Position numbers and translations under genes: made by a program
From: Actinomycetota bacterium
Lineage (GTDB): Bacteria > Actinomycetota > Thermoleophilia > Solirubrobacterales > JACPNS01
DNA: 64,000 nt
Assembly (NCBI GenBank): GCA_016213645.1
Contig: JACQZY010000020.1
Span: 62,001 to 126,000 of the forward strand
Reading direction: 5' to 3'
The notes under the pieces: model-generated
Databases searched by the model: none
Told to the model about the DNA's origin: nothing
Seen by the model: the letters and a program-made list of their open reading frames with translations, nothing else
Shown: positions 26,364 through 34,441 of the stretch, in pieces
Layout of the letters: every line of letters begins with the position of its first letter
Numbering within the stretch: position 1 is the stretch's first letter

Positions 26364-26522
26364 ATGGTTCGCTACGACAAAGAACTACAGCGAGTATGGG
26401 TTGCGGGCTGGCGCCTGCACCATGGCTTCACCGGGGCGGTGCTGGCCTTGGCCGGCGGAATGCTGATGGTGCACGATTGGAAAGATCGCGCACACTGGCT
26501 CCACGACACAAGCGAAGCCTGA
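26364..26522 (+). CDS. Small membrane protein (hypothetical)
   Basis: 52 aa: a basic N terminus (MVRYDKELQRVWVAGWRLHHG), one TM helix (FTGAVLALAGGMLMVHD) and a short polar tail rich in His/Trp/Asp. Composition and the single helix look real; no family is recognised. A longer in-frame reading starts 200 bp upstream but overlaps the divergent lipoprotein promoter, so the short form is preferred. A hairpin follows the stop. Confidence 0.5.
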   Translation: MVRYDKELQRVWVAGWRLHHGFTGAVLALAGGMLMVHDWKDRAHWLHDTSEA

Positions 26523-26542
26523 TCTCGCAATTCAACCCTTGA

Positions 26543-26567
26543 CCGCCTGGTCCTGCCGGCCAGGCGG
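26543..26567 (+). terminator. Hairpin after the small membrane protein
   Basis: CCGCCTGG/CCAGGCGG, 8-bp perfect stem with a 9-nt loop, 20 bp after the stop codon. No U-tract follows. Confidence 0.4.
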
Positions 26568-26691
26568 CTCGGCCGCGGGAGCGGCGGTTTCATTTGCAAG
26601 ACGCACGACAGCGTTTCATCGAGGCCGTAGCTCGTCCGCGTACCATCTACCTGCGCTTGCCCGGCTGACCTGCCGATTGCGAGCGCGACTT

Positions 26692-26764
26692 GGGGCCGTA
26701 GCTCAGTTGGTAGAGCGCCTGCTTTGCAAGCAGGAGGTCGTCGGTTCGATCCCGTCCGGCTCCA
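26692..26764 (+). tRNA. tRNA-Ala (anticodon TGC)
   Basis: 73 nt including discriminator A. The acceptor GGGGCCG/CGGCTCC includes a G-T pair. The D arm TAGCTCAGTTGGTAGAGC, anticodon loop TTTGCAA with TGC, and T arm with GGTTCGATCCC are standard. The CCA is not encoded. The final A is also the first base of the first copy of a 140-bp palindromic repeat, so an element abuts the tRNA 3' end exactly. Confidence 0.97.
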
Positions 26765-26903
26765 TGAGGCTCTGATCGGCACGATCTCGCCGATGCTCGC
26801 GCTTGGCGGATCGGTCACGATCGGGAGATCGCTCCCTCACCGCCGGCGCGCTGCGCGTCGACGATCTCGCACCGCTCAGAGCCTCATGGTTGAGATTGCG
26901 CCG
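26764..26903. repeat. Palindromic repeat element, copy 1
   Basis: The 124-bp core begins ATGAGGCTCTGA and ends with its exact reverse complement TCAGAGCCTCAT. The next 30 or so bases of each arm also pair imperfectly, so most of the element can fold into one long hairpin. A 16-bp tail, GGTTGAGATTGCGCCG, follows the core. No ORF with a recognisable product is present. It resembles a non-autonomous MITE-like or REP-like element and abuts the tRNA-Ala 3' end. Confidence 0.85.
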
Positions 26904-26912
26904 TGTCAGACA

Positions 26913-27052
26913 ATGAGGCGCTGACTGGCACGATCTCGCCGATGCTCGCGCTTGGCGGATCGGTCACGATCGGGAGATCGCTCCCTCACCGCCGGCGCGC
27001 TGCGCGTCGACGATCTCGCACCGCTCAGAGCCTCATGGTTGAGATTGCGCCG
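26913..27052. repeat. Palindromic repeat element, copy 2
   Basis: Same 124-bp core plus the same 16-bp tail as copy 1, with three differences, all in the first 14 bases. As a result its terminal inverted repeat has one mismatch. The copies are separated by the 9-bp palindrome TGTCAGACA (period 149 bp). Near identity points to a recent duplication or gene conversion. Confidence 0.85.
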
Positions 27053-27092
27053 TTCACGCCCGACCTGCTGTCCGCTGCGCCGCCTGTTTGAC

Positions 27093-27782
27093 TTAGAACA
27101 CGTTAATTGAAAACAGTTTGGCGATTCGTACAAGTTCCGGATCGGTGCGGGTTATCGCGCGGGTTTCGACGCAGTCGAATTCGCAGCCTTCAAACAGAGC
27201 CCAGCACTCCCATTCGGTGTTCAGTTTCGAGAGGAAACGAATTCCCGCGAATTTGCGCGTGCCCAACTCGTCGCGTTGTGCGTGAACCCATTTCGAAATC
27301 GTTCGTGTTAAAACGCGATCTGGACCTCGTATCTCCGGCACGTCAATGTGCGCGGCCGACCGAAGCGCGAGCAAAGGTCTAACGGCCTGCTCGATGTGCA
27401 ATCGCGTCTCGAAATCTTCGACGTCGACAAATCGATGATCCGCGACGGCCTCGCTTGTGGTCAAAACCACTCGTTTGGAAGTCCGGCTTTGCCGCCAATC
27501 CGCAGGCACTTCCGCACGATTCATCATTCCGTCGTCGTCGAGATCGACCGTCGCAAGTGCCGGATCGGGCCTGAACCTCGCGAGCGTTTCACCAAAACAA
27601 GCTTCGCGCTTCGTGCAAAAATATTTCACCCCATACTCGCCGTCGGGGCTGTCGAAGCGATTTCCGACCGACGGATCGTCGAGTTCTTCGTAGGTGAGAG
27701 TCGGAGGAAACAGCGCGGTGGACGGGGATCGCTCGACGCGCCACAGACCGGCCTCCGGTGCCTTGACGACTCTGACCGACAT
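27093..27782 (-). CDS. RES-domain toxin (NAD+-degrading family)
   Basis: 229 aa with the RES signature GNRFDSPDGEYGVKYF (Arg near 42, Tyr near 50) followed by ACFGETL with the conserved Glu near 65. Known RES toxins fold like ADP-ribosyltransferases and deplete NAD+ by phosphorolysis or hydrolysis, halting growth. The ATG overlaps the TGA of the upstream antitoxin gene (TGATG), so synthesis is coupled to the antitoxin. The C terminus beyond residue 170 is longer than the minimal domain. Function is by family; the key residues appear intact, so the toxin is probably active. Confidence 0.87.
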   Translation of the reverse strand: MSVRVVKAPEAGLWRVERSPSTALFPPTLTYEELDDPSVGNRFDSPDGEYGVKYFCTKREACFGETLARFRPDPALATVDLDDDGMMNRAEVPADWRQSRTSKRVVLTTSEAVADHRFVDVEDFETRLHIEQAVRPLLALRSAAHIDVPEIRGPDRVLTRTISKWVHAQRDELGTRKFAGIRFLSKLNTEWECWALFEGCEFDCVETRAITRTDPELVRIAKLFSINVF

Positions 27783-28180
27783 CAGCCGCCGTTCAGATAC
27801 ACCTTGGCCGCGACAAGTGCTTCACGAAGCCTGTCGTCTTTTATCACCGACGCTGGAGACTCGTCGTTCAACTGCGGATTTAAACCCATGAACCAAGCTC
27901 GAATCGTGTGAGACGATTCCTCTGTGATGAGCATCTGAAATATCTGGAATATCGCCCGCAACCTGCGATCTTGGTCTTCCCGGGGATGTCTGTCGCCCGA
28001 GGCCCATCGCCCAACTGTCTGAGGACTGTCGACGTCTGCCATATACGCAGTCAGCTTTTGGCCCAACGCCTCTTGAAGCCGAGTCGCGATGTAATCGATC
28101 TCACCGCTCGTCGCGTCACGATGCGCTGCGTTCTCGACCGATATTTGGTGGTTCATGTCTATCACCGCTCCTGAGTTCAT
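27782..28180 (-). CDS. Xre/MbcA/ParS-type antitoxin
   Basis: 132 aa. The central helical region (RLQEALGQKLTAYMADVDSPQTVGRWASGDRHP) is the Xre-like DNA-binding part. The C-terminal segment (SHTIRAWFMGLNPQLNDESPASVI) is the toxin-binding domain characteristic of partners of RES toxins. The start at 28180 lies 7 nt after TACGAT, a leaderless pattern; ATG at 28156 with GGAG 11 nt upstream is an alternative. The promoter is embedded in an array of TTGGCT repeats, the likely autoregulatory operator. First gene of the antitoxin-toxin operon. Confidence 0.85.
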   Translation of the reverse strand: MNSGAVIDMNHQISVENAAHRDATSGEIDYIATRLQEALGQKLTAYMADVDSPQTVGRWASGDRHPREDQDRRLRAIFQIFQMLITEESSHTIRAWFMGLNPQLNDESPASVIKDDRLREALVAAKVYLNGG

Positions 28181-28198
28181 GCCAACGATCGTAGCGCA

Positions 28199-28262
28199 TT
28201 GGCTCTCATTTGGCTATCGGATTGGCTACCTGTTTGGCTGAGTATGTGAATGTAGTTTGGCC
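28199..28262. repeat. TTGGCT iterated operator-like array
   Basis: TTGGCT occurs at 28199, 28210, 28222 and 28234, spaced 11, 12 and 12 bp (about one helical turn). A fifth, degenerate TTGGCC follows at 28257. The array covers the -35 region of the antitoxin promoter (-10 at 28193-28188 on the minus strand), so binding would block transcription. The likely ligand is the adjacent Xre-type antitoxin alone or with its toxin. Confidence 0.7.
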
Positions 28263-28451
28263 ATGTGTACGGTGTTCTACATGGATCTTCGGTCGTCCTT
28301 CCCAAGAGCTTTCCGCGTCTACGACAAGTCACGGATGGGATTGCTCCGACAGGCGTTAGCATCCTCGGTTCGATGGAAGCGAAGTCCGTGCAGACGGCTC
28401 GCGACGGCGGGGTGATTGACTATCCGTAACAGTTCTTGAAGGGAGCACGTT

Positions 28452-30347
28452 TTGCCACCGCTTAGATCTCGCACAGTCACACATGGGCGCAACATGGCCG
28501 GGGCGCGCGCTTTGCTGCGTGCGACCGGGGTGGCCCGGGAGGACATCGGCAAGCCGATCATCGCTGTCGTGAACTCGTTCACGCAGTTTGTGCCGGGGCA
28601 TACGCATCTGCGAGAAGTGGGCGAGGTCGTGGCGGCGGCGGTGCACGCGGCCGGCGGCGTGCCGCGCGAGTTCGACACGATCGCTGTGGACGACGGGATC
28701 GCGATGGGGCACGGCGGCATGTTGTACTCACTGCCCTCGCGCGACCTGATCACCGACAGCGTGGAGTACATGGTCAACGCGCATTGCGCGGACGCGATGG
28801 TCTGCATTTCCAACTGCGACAAGATCACGCCGGGCATGCTGAACGCCGCGCTGCGGCTGAACATTCCGTCCGTGTTCGTTTCCGGCGGGCCGATGGAGGG
28901 CGGGACGGCGACGCTCGTGGACGGCACCGTGCGCAAGCGCGTGAACCTTGTGACGACGATCGTCGAAGCCGTGTCGGACGCAGTGTCCGACGAAGACTTG
29001 GACAGGCTGGAAGAGGCCGCCTGCCCAACTTGCGGCTCCTGCTCGGGCATGTTCACTGCCAACTCGATGAACTGCCTGACCGAGGCGCTGGGGATGGCGC
29101 TGCCCGGCAATGGCTCCACGCTCGCCACCCACACCGCGCGCAGGCAGCTCTACGAAGACGCCGGGCACACGATCGTGGAGATCACAAAGCGTCATTACGA
29201 GGACGGCGACGACAGTGTGCTGCCGCGCTCGGTAGCCACGCGCGCGGCCTTCGAGAACGCGATGAAGCTCGACATCGCGATGGGCGGCTCCACCAACACC
29301 GTCCTGCACTTGCTGGCCGCCGCCCGCGAGGCGGGGGTGGACTTCACGATCAGCGACATCGACGACCTGTCTCGTCGCGTACCGTGCCTCTGCAAGGTCG
29401 CCCCCAACGGCGACTACTTGATGGAGGACGTCCACCGCGCCGGCGGCATCCCGGCCGTGCTGGGCGAGCTCAACCGCGCCGGGCTGCTTGACGGTTCGGC
29501 CGGAAGCGTGCACGCCGATTCGCTGGATCAGTGGCTTGAGGTATGGGACGTTCGCGGTCTGAAGCCATCCGAGCAGGCGATCGAGCTGTTTCACGCGGCG
29601 CCCGGCTGCAAGCGCTCGTCCAGCGCCTTTTCGCAGTCTGAACGCTGGGAAACATTGGACGTCGACGCCGCCGACGGCTGCATCCGCGACGTCGAGCACG
29701 CATACTCCACAGACGGCGGACTGGCGATCCTGTACGGCAACCTCGCTGAGCGCGGCTGCGTGATCAAGACAGCCGGTGTGGACGAGTCGCTGCTGACCTT
29801 CAGCGGCCCGGCCGTGGTGGTGGAATCACAGGAGGAAGCGATCGACGTGATCCTCGGCGACGGCATCAAGCCCGGCGACGTGATCGTGATCCGCTACGAA
29901 GGACCGCGCGGCGGGCCCGGTATGCAGGAGATGCTCTACCCCACTTCTTACCTGAAGGGCCGCGGCCTTGGCGCGGCCTGCGCTCTGGTTACGGACGGGC
30001 GCTTTTCCGGCGGCACGTCAGGTCTGTCGATCGGACACGTCTCGCCGGAGGCCGCCGCGGGCGGCGCGATCGCGCTGGTGCGCGACGGCGACAAAATCTC
30101 GATCGACATTCCGGGACGCACGATCGCACTGGAAGTTGACGATGCCGAGCTGGCCGAGCGCCGAAGCAAACTGGAGGCCGGTGGCGGATACGCACCCGCG
30201 GACCGGCAGCGGCCGGTCTCGGCCGCGCTGCGTGCGTACGCGATGATGGCGACCTCCGCCGACACCGGGGCGGTGCGTGACATCGACGCGCTGGAGCGCG
30301 CCGTCGCCGCCGCAGCCAAGCAGGATGAGGGCGCGCCGGCCACGTAG
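28452..30347 (+). CDS. ilvD: Dihydroxy-acid dehydratase
   Basis: 631 aa. Starts with the family's conserved [16 protein letters not shown]. Iron-sulfur ligands are in [10 protein letters not shown] and the [17 protein letters not shown] block, with the catalytic region [13 protein letters not shown] near the C terminus. It dehydrates 2,3-dihydroxy-isovalerate and -methylvalerate to the 2-oxo acids of valine and isoleucine synthesis. The start codon is TTG, supported by AAGGGAG 7 nt upstream and by the alignment of the N terminus. No other ilv gene is nearby. The upstream 270 bp belongs to the toxin-antitoxin operator region. Confidence 0.96.
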   Translation: MPPLRSRTVTHGRNMAGARALLRATGVAREDIGKPIIAVVNSFTQFVPGHTHLREVGEVVAAAVHAAGGVPREFDTIAVDDGIAMGHGGMLYSLPSRDLITDSVEYMVNAHCADAMVCISNCDKITPGMLNAALRLNIPSVFVSGGPMEGGTATLVDGTVRKRVNLVTTIVEAVSDAVSDEDLDRLEEAACPTCGSCSGMFTANSMNCLTEALGMALPGNGSTLATHTARRQLYEDAGHTIVEITKRHYEDGDDSVLPRSVATRAAFENAMKLDIAMGGSTNTVLHLLAAAREAGVDFTISDIDDLSRRVPCLCKVAPNGDYLMEDVHRAGGIPAVLGELNRAGLLDGSAGSVHADSLDQWLEVWDVRGLKPSEQAIELFHAAPGCKRSSSAFSQSERWETLDVDAADGCIRDVEHAYSTDGGLAILYGNLAERGCVIKTAGVDESLLTFSGPAVVVESQEEAIDVILGDGIKPGDVIVIRYEGPRGGPGMQEMLYPTSYLKGRGLGAACALVTDGRFSGGTSGLSIGHVSPEAAAGGAIALVRDGDKISIDIPGRTIALEVDDAELAERRSKLEAGGGYAPADRQRPVSAALRAYAMMATSADTGAVRDIDALERAVAAAAKQDEGAPAT

Positions 30348-30529
30348 CGGTTAGACGCGTCGGTATGCGCATTCCGCTTCCGGATCGCAGTTCCGGCGCA
30401 AGCGCCACGCGTCCAGATCGCGTCTACATAACTAAAGTCGCCCGCCCATCCGCTCGATTAGGTACCTAGATTCATAGGGATCTCGCGCGTCGAACACCGT
30501 GAGAGCTGATTTGAGAGGACCAACAACTT

Positions 30530-31564
30530 ATGCCCGCTGCTCGCATTCCCGACAACGAAGGCCGCCGTCTCGCCGCATTGCTGGCACTCCGTGTGCTGGA
30601 TACCGGCCCTGAAGAACGGTTTGACCGCATCGCCCGGATGGCGCAGAAGATGTTCGACGTGCCGATGGCAACGATCAGCCTGGTCGATTTTGATCGCCAG
30701 TGGTTCAAGTCGCATATCGGGATGAGCACGCGGGAGACCCCGCGCTCACATGCTTTTTGCGCGCACACGATTTTGGAGAACGAGGTACTCGTGGTCGAAG
30801 ACGCCAGGCGTGACTCGCGTTTCAGCGACAGCCCCCTTGTGCTGGACGATCCGCAGATCCGTTTTTATGCGGGCGCCCCTATTTCCGCGCCCGGCGGTGA
30901 GTTGGTCGGCGCACTCTGTGTGATCGACCGTGAGGCCCGTTCGGCCTCCGCAGACGACATTGAGACATTGCGCGATCTTGCGGCGGTGGTCGAAAGCGAG
31001 CTGGCGGCATCACAGCTGGCGGTGGTTGATGAGCTCACGCAATTGCTCAATCGCCGGGGGTTTGACCTCACCGCGAACCACTTGATGACGCTCGCCAGCC
31101 GGTCGGCGGTGACGATGTCGCTGGTTTTGGCCGACCTTGACGACATGAAGTCGATCAACGACTCGCTTGGCCATGAGTACGGCGATCAGGCTCTTCGGGA
31201 TTCCGCTGAATTGCTAACCAAGATCTTCCGCGGATCGGACGTGGTCGCGCGGATCGGCGGCGACGAGTTCGCGATCGCGGCGTTCGACACGAGTGAAGAT
31301 TTCGGAGAGCTCGCGTCCGCTCGCCTCAAAGAGGTCGTTGACATCCACAACGGCTCAAGCACGATTCCGGTCCGGCTTTCACTGAGTGTCGGCGGCGTCA
31401 CGCGGGAGCCGCACGACGCGCTGTCGGTCGACGAAATGCTGCGTGACGCCGACGCCGCGATGTACAGCGCCAAGCGTCGGTCGCGTGCCGATCGCCTCTA
31501 CGCACAAGCCTCCGATCTGACGGAACTTGACTGCGACGTTCGCCAGTCGATACGCGCCGCCTGA
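30530..31564 (+). CDS. GAF-GGDEF diguanylate cyclase
   Basis: 344 aa. The N-terminal GAF domain (about 20-155) has the FDRQWFKS and SHAFCAHTI landmarks common in GAF sensors of this class. The C-terminal GGDEF domain (about 165-325) has an intact active site, RIGGDEFAI. The upstream inhibitory RxxD is not obvious. Converts two GTP to c-di-GMP in the cytoplasm, probably under control of a small ligand or redox signal at the GAF domain. GAGAGGA is about 10 nt before the ATG. With the EAL protein at 53-54.6 kb, the window carries both synthesis and degradation functions. Confidence 0.93.
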   Translation: MPAARIPDNEGRRLAALLALRVLDTGPEERFDRIARMAQKMFDVPMATISLVDFDRQWFKSHIGMSTRETPRSHAFCAHTILENEVLVVEDARRDSRFSDSPLVLDDPQIRFYAGAPISAPGGELVGALCVIDREARSASADDIETLRDLAAVVESELAASQLAVVDELTQLLNRRGFDLTANHLMTLASRSAVTMSLVLADLDDMKSINDSLGHEYGDQALRDSAELLTKIFRGSDVVARIGGDEFAIAAFDTSEDFGELASARLKEVVDIHNGSSTIPVRLSLSVGGVTREPHDALSVDEMLRDADAAMYSAKRRSRADRLYAQASDLTELDCDVRQSIRAA

Positions 31565-31755
31565 CCGCCCACGCGAGCGCAGAAACACGCAAGATCCGTG
31601 TCCGTCGGCGCACTCCGCCGCGCGGCCTACTACCTTTCGGCTTAGACGCCTATTCCTTTCGGGGTGATGGCGTTTGTAAGAAGTCGCTTTTTGGCCTGTT
31701 GGGTCGTTTGATTCTCAGCCGTTGCGCGACGTAAGCAAGACATACGGAGGAATCA

Positions 31756-31959
31756 ATGCCAACTGGCACAGTCAAGTGGTTCAACGACGACAAGGGCTTC
31801 GGCTTCATCGCTCCCGAGGACGGGAGCAAAGACGTCTTCGCCCACCACACCGAGATCGTCGCCGAGGGCTTCCGCTCACTCGCCGAGGGTGACCGCGTGG
31901 AGTTCGAGGTTGAGGCCGGGGACAAAGGTCCCAAGGCCGTACAGATCAAAAAGGTCTGA
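31756..31959 (+). CDS. cspA: Cold-shock domain protein
   Basis: 67 aa OB-fold protein with RNP-1 (KGFGFI) and RNP-2 (DVFAHHTEI, a variant of VFVH). It binds single-stranded RNA/DNA as a chaperone. GGAGG lies just before the ATG. The upstream 190 bp has no gene and may be a long structured 5' leader, as in other cold-shock genes. A strong rho-independent terminator follows. Monocistronic. Confidence 0.96.
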   Translation: MPTGTVKWFNDDKGFGFIAPEDGSKDVFAHHTEIVAEGFRSLAEGDRVEFEVEAGDKGPKAVQIKKV

Positions 31960-31982
31960 GCCACCACTTCAGGCTTGATCAA

Positions 31983-32020
31983 AACGCGCGGCCGCCTTTT
32001 GGTGGTCGCGCGTTTTTTTT
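31983..32020 (+). terminator. Rho-independent terminator after the cold-shock gene
   Basis: A 14-bp stem (AACGCGCGGCCGCC with GGTGGTCGCGCGTT, two G-T pairs), a 4-nt TTTT loop and a run of eight T. The strongest terminator in the window. Confidence 0.92.
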
Positions 32021-32094
32021 ATGCGTTTTCGTGTTCTTGGACGCGCCGGGGCGGTGGGGGCGAGAGGTACTTGATCAACGCGAGACGAGCCTGG

Positions 32095-32856
32095 TTAGCG
32101 CGCGAGGTATTTGGTCAGTGCGTCGCGCAACGCCACGGCGGTGCGCTCGCGCCAGCGCTTGCGTTCAAGCCGGCGGGCATCGGCGGCGTTGCGCATGTTG
32201 CCGGTCTCAAGGATCACTTTGGGAATGTGCGAGAGGTTGATGCCGCCCATGTCGGTGCGAACGTCGATGCCACGGCGTCCCAGATACGTGGAGGTATCAA
32301 GGCCCGCGTCTAGGAGCGCATCGCGAATGTCGGTGGACAGCGTCTTTGAACGCTTGACGATCGGCTCCGTGTATCCCTTCACAACACCAGGGCGAATGAC
32401 GTGGAACCCATGACCCGAGGGCGGACCGCCGTCGGCGTGCAGCGAGACCGCTACGTCGGCGTTGGCGCGGTTGCCGATCGCGGCTCGCTTATTGATGCAC
32501 GGCCCGACGCCATGGTCGTTGTGCCGCGTAAGCACGACGATTGCTCCGGCGCGTTTGAGCAGACGGCGCAGGCGCTTGGCCATGTCCCATGTGAAGGCGG
32601 ACTCGCTGAGCGTGCCGTCGTTTGTGGCCGTGCCGGTGGTGTCACAGGCCTTTTTGAAACCGCCGGCCGGAACCTGGCGGTTGATTTCGTCCGGATGGGC
32701 GTAGTTGGCACCGTTGTGACCCGGGTCGATCACGATTGTGCGGCCGACCAGGGGCAGATCCGCGGCGGCTTTTGGATGCGGCGCCCGCGCGGTCGCGGCC
32801 GTCGCGGTGAGCGCGGCGGTGGCGCACAAAGCCACGAGAAGTGAAAGGCGCCTCAT
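32095..32856 (-). CDS. N-acetylmuramoyl-L-alanine amidase (Amidase_3)
   Basis: 253 aa. The signal peptide is at residues 1-24 (ATAATARA). The zinc amidase domain has IVIDPGHNG (His ligand), SESAFTWDMA (Glu ligand), VSLHADG (His ligand) and the catalytic Glu in ILETGNMRN. It cleaves the amide between muramic acid and the stem peptide in the wall. The start at 32856 puts the signal peptide first. CACAAT seven bases upstream may be a degenerate -10. The neighbouring DUF/TM gene upstream on the same strand ends 70 bp away. Confidence 0.93.
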   Translation of the reverse strand: MRRLSLLVALCATAALTATAATARAPHPKAAADLPLVGRTIVIDPGHNGANYAHPDEINRQVPAGGFKKACDTTGTATNDGTLSESAFTWDMAKRLRRLLKRAGAIVVLTRHNDHGVGPCINKRAAIGNRANADVAVSLHADGGPPSGHGFHVIRPGVVKGYTEPIVKRSKTLSTDIRDALLDAGLDTSTYLGRRGIDVRTDMGGINLSHIPKVILETGNMRNAADARRLERKRWRERTAVALRDALTKYLAR

Positions 32857-32926
32857 AGGCGAGATTGTGGCGCGAAGGCTTCGCAAAACGGCTGCTCCCG
32901 GGGTTGGTGCCTGCCCGCGAACGTCG

Positions 32927-33454
32927 TCATTCATCGACGTCGGTGTCACCGTCGTGACTGGCGACGCCCGAGTCATGCTCGTCGTCGATGACGTCTTGGT
33001 CGTCCTCGTCGGCGACATCACCAGACTCGCCACGGTCTCCGCGATCGCGTTGTCGCGTCTTCTTTCGACGTGATCGGCGATCGGGGATCGGCTGCGGCTC
33101 GAACTGCGCCATCGGATCTACGCCCCGATAACGCAGCGCGCCGATCAACACGAAGATCACCGCACCGAGCATTACGACGACGATCAGCTCAAGCACGTCG
33201 AGACCGCTGGCGTAGATCACGCCAAGCGTCAACGACATCAACATCGAAGCAAACGCCAATGCGATCCAGAGCACGGTCGATCGCGTGCGGTCGGTCGGGC
33301 GGCCCGGCCCGTCCATCATCTCGATCACGGTCAGTTCGCGATCCGGCGACGGCGTGTCACGATCCGTCCGCTGCGTGTCGCGGTCCGACGACGGTGTGTC
33401 TTCATCGGCCGGAAAGCCATGATCCGGTGGATCGTCACTGCGCACGGTAGCCAT
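32927..33454 (-). CDS. Two-TM membrane protein with charged termini (hypothetical)
   Basis: 175 aa. The acidic, Arg/Asp-rich N terminus includes repeated SDRDTQRTDRDT-like units. Two TM helices (about 62-82 and 87-107) follow, and the very polar C-terminal tail is rich in Asp and Arg. The family is not recognised. TACGCT lies 7 nt before the ATG, so the transcript is probably leaderless. Divergent from the DUF4395 gene, with the two start codons only 36 bp apart, so the promoters overlap and may compete. It lies upstream of the amidase. Confidence 0.65.
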   Translation of the reverse strand: MATVRSDDPPDHGFPADEDTPSSDRDTQRTDRDTPSPDRELTVIEMMDGPGRPTDRTRSTVLWIALAFASMLMSLTLGVIYASGLDVLELIVVVMLGAVIFVLIGALRYRGVDPMAQFEPQPIPDRRSRRKKTRQRDRGDRGESGDVADEDDQDVIDDEHDSGVASHDGDTDVDE

Positions 33455-33490
33455 CGCCGCAAGCGTACCGCGCAACTACTCTTGAGTTGT

Positions 33491-33961
33491 ATGCGCAAGC
33501 GGTACTCACCCAGCGTGGATCCGTTCCACGACACCGAGGTCATCGACCAGCGCGCGCCGCGCACCAACCAGGCCGTCGTGGCGCTGGTAACCGGCGCGGC
33601 TTACTTGTTCGACTTCTGGCCACTCGTCACGCTGATGGGGTTGCAACTTGTCATCGGGCTCACGTTTGGCCGCAAATACTGCCTGCCGTGCCTGCTGTAC
33701 TTCAAGGTGATCCAGCCTCGCTTCGGCGAGGGACGGATCGAAGACTCGCGTCCGCCGCGCTTCGCGAACATCGTCGGCGTCGCCTTCATGGGTTCGGCGA
33801 CGGCACTTTTTCTCGCCGGAGCGGCAACGGCCGGCTGGGCGCTGACGCTGATCGTGACGGCGTTGGCGGGTTTCGCGGCAGCCTCCGGCATCTGCGTCGG
33901 CTGCGAGATGTATGTGCTCTTCGCGCGCTTGCGCGGAGTGAAGCTGGCGACCGGCCGCTAA
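33491..33961 (+). CDS. DUF4395 family membrane protein
   Basis: 156 aa with four TM helices. Cysteines fall in KYCLPCLLYF (CLPC) and near GICVGCEMY. DUF4395 proteins of actinobacteria often neighbour thioredoxin-like proteins, and the paired Cys suggest a role in passing reducing power across the membrane (inference). TACTCT lies 8 nt before the ATG. The next gene starts 5 bp after the stop, making a two-gene unit with a membrane-anchored thioredoxin. Confidence 0.85.
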   Translation: MRKRYSPSVDPFHDTEVIDQRAPRTNQAVVALVTGAAYLFDFWPLVTLMGLQLVIGLTFGRKYCLPCLLYFKVIQPRFGEGRIEDSRPPRFANIVGVAFMGSATALFLAGAATAGWALTLIVTALAGFAAASGICVGCEMYVLFARLRGVKLATGR

Positions 33962-33965
33962 TGCG

Positions 33966-34358
33966 ATGGACCGTCTAATCGTTCTAACGGCGGTCGTGGC
34001 CGTGATGCTGCTGGTGACCGTGTTCGCGCGCATGCTGCTGCACCGCCGCCACGCGATCGGGCTGATCGACCCCGCGCACTTGGCGGGCGCCGCGACGCCG
34101 CGAACGGCGGTGGTCTTCACCAGTCCGTACTGCCACGGTTGCCGGGAGTGGGTCGACGCGCTCAGCGAGCGCGGCGCGGCGCCACTGACGTTGGACGTGA
34201 TTCAGCGGCCGGAACTCGCCGCCCGCTACCGGATCAACCTCACGCCTCGGGTTGCGGTGGTGGACACGGCGCACGGAAACGTGCTGGGCGAGTGGGACCA
34301 CTACAGCCCACGCGCACACGACCTGGACAGCGTCCTGCGGTTACTCGACAATCGTTGA
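33966..34358 (+). CDS. Membrane-anchored thioredoxin-fold protein
   Basis: 130 aa. One N-terminal TM anchor (about 4-22), then a thioredoxin fold with active site SPYCHGCREW (CHGC) and the cis-Pro region INLTPRVAVVD. It probably faces the periplasm and exchanges disulfides. Directly follows the DUF4395 gene with two paired-Cys motifs, a likely electron-transfer partner. No ribosome binding site is strong; coupling from the upstream gene is likely. Confidence 0.88.
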   Translation: MDRLIVLTAVVAVMLLVTVFARMLLHRRHAIGLIDPAHLAGAATPRTAVVFTSPYCHGCREWVDALSERGAAPLTLDVIQRPELAARYRINLTPRVAVVDTAHGNVLGEWDHYSPRAHDLDSVLRLLDNR

Positions 34359-34441
34359 ATTCGTCTCGCGGCTGCCGCAACTCTTGGCGGTCGCGGTGTT
34401 GAAGCAGTTGTCCACACGCAATCGCAGGAACGGAGAGACCG

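Noticed and set aside
26623-26633. 11-nt match (GGCCGTAGCTC) to the 5' region of tRNA-Ala, 71 bp upstream of it
   Set aside because: Could be a tRNA remnant or attachment-site fragment, but only 11 bases match, and the following bases do not fold as a tRNA.
26764-27091. Short open frames within the palindromic repeats
   Set aside because: The two copies are translated only because the repeat lacks stops. Their peptides are the same Arg-rich string with no start signal.
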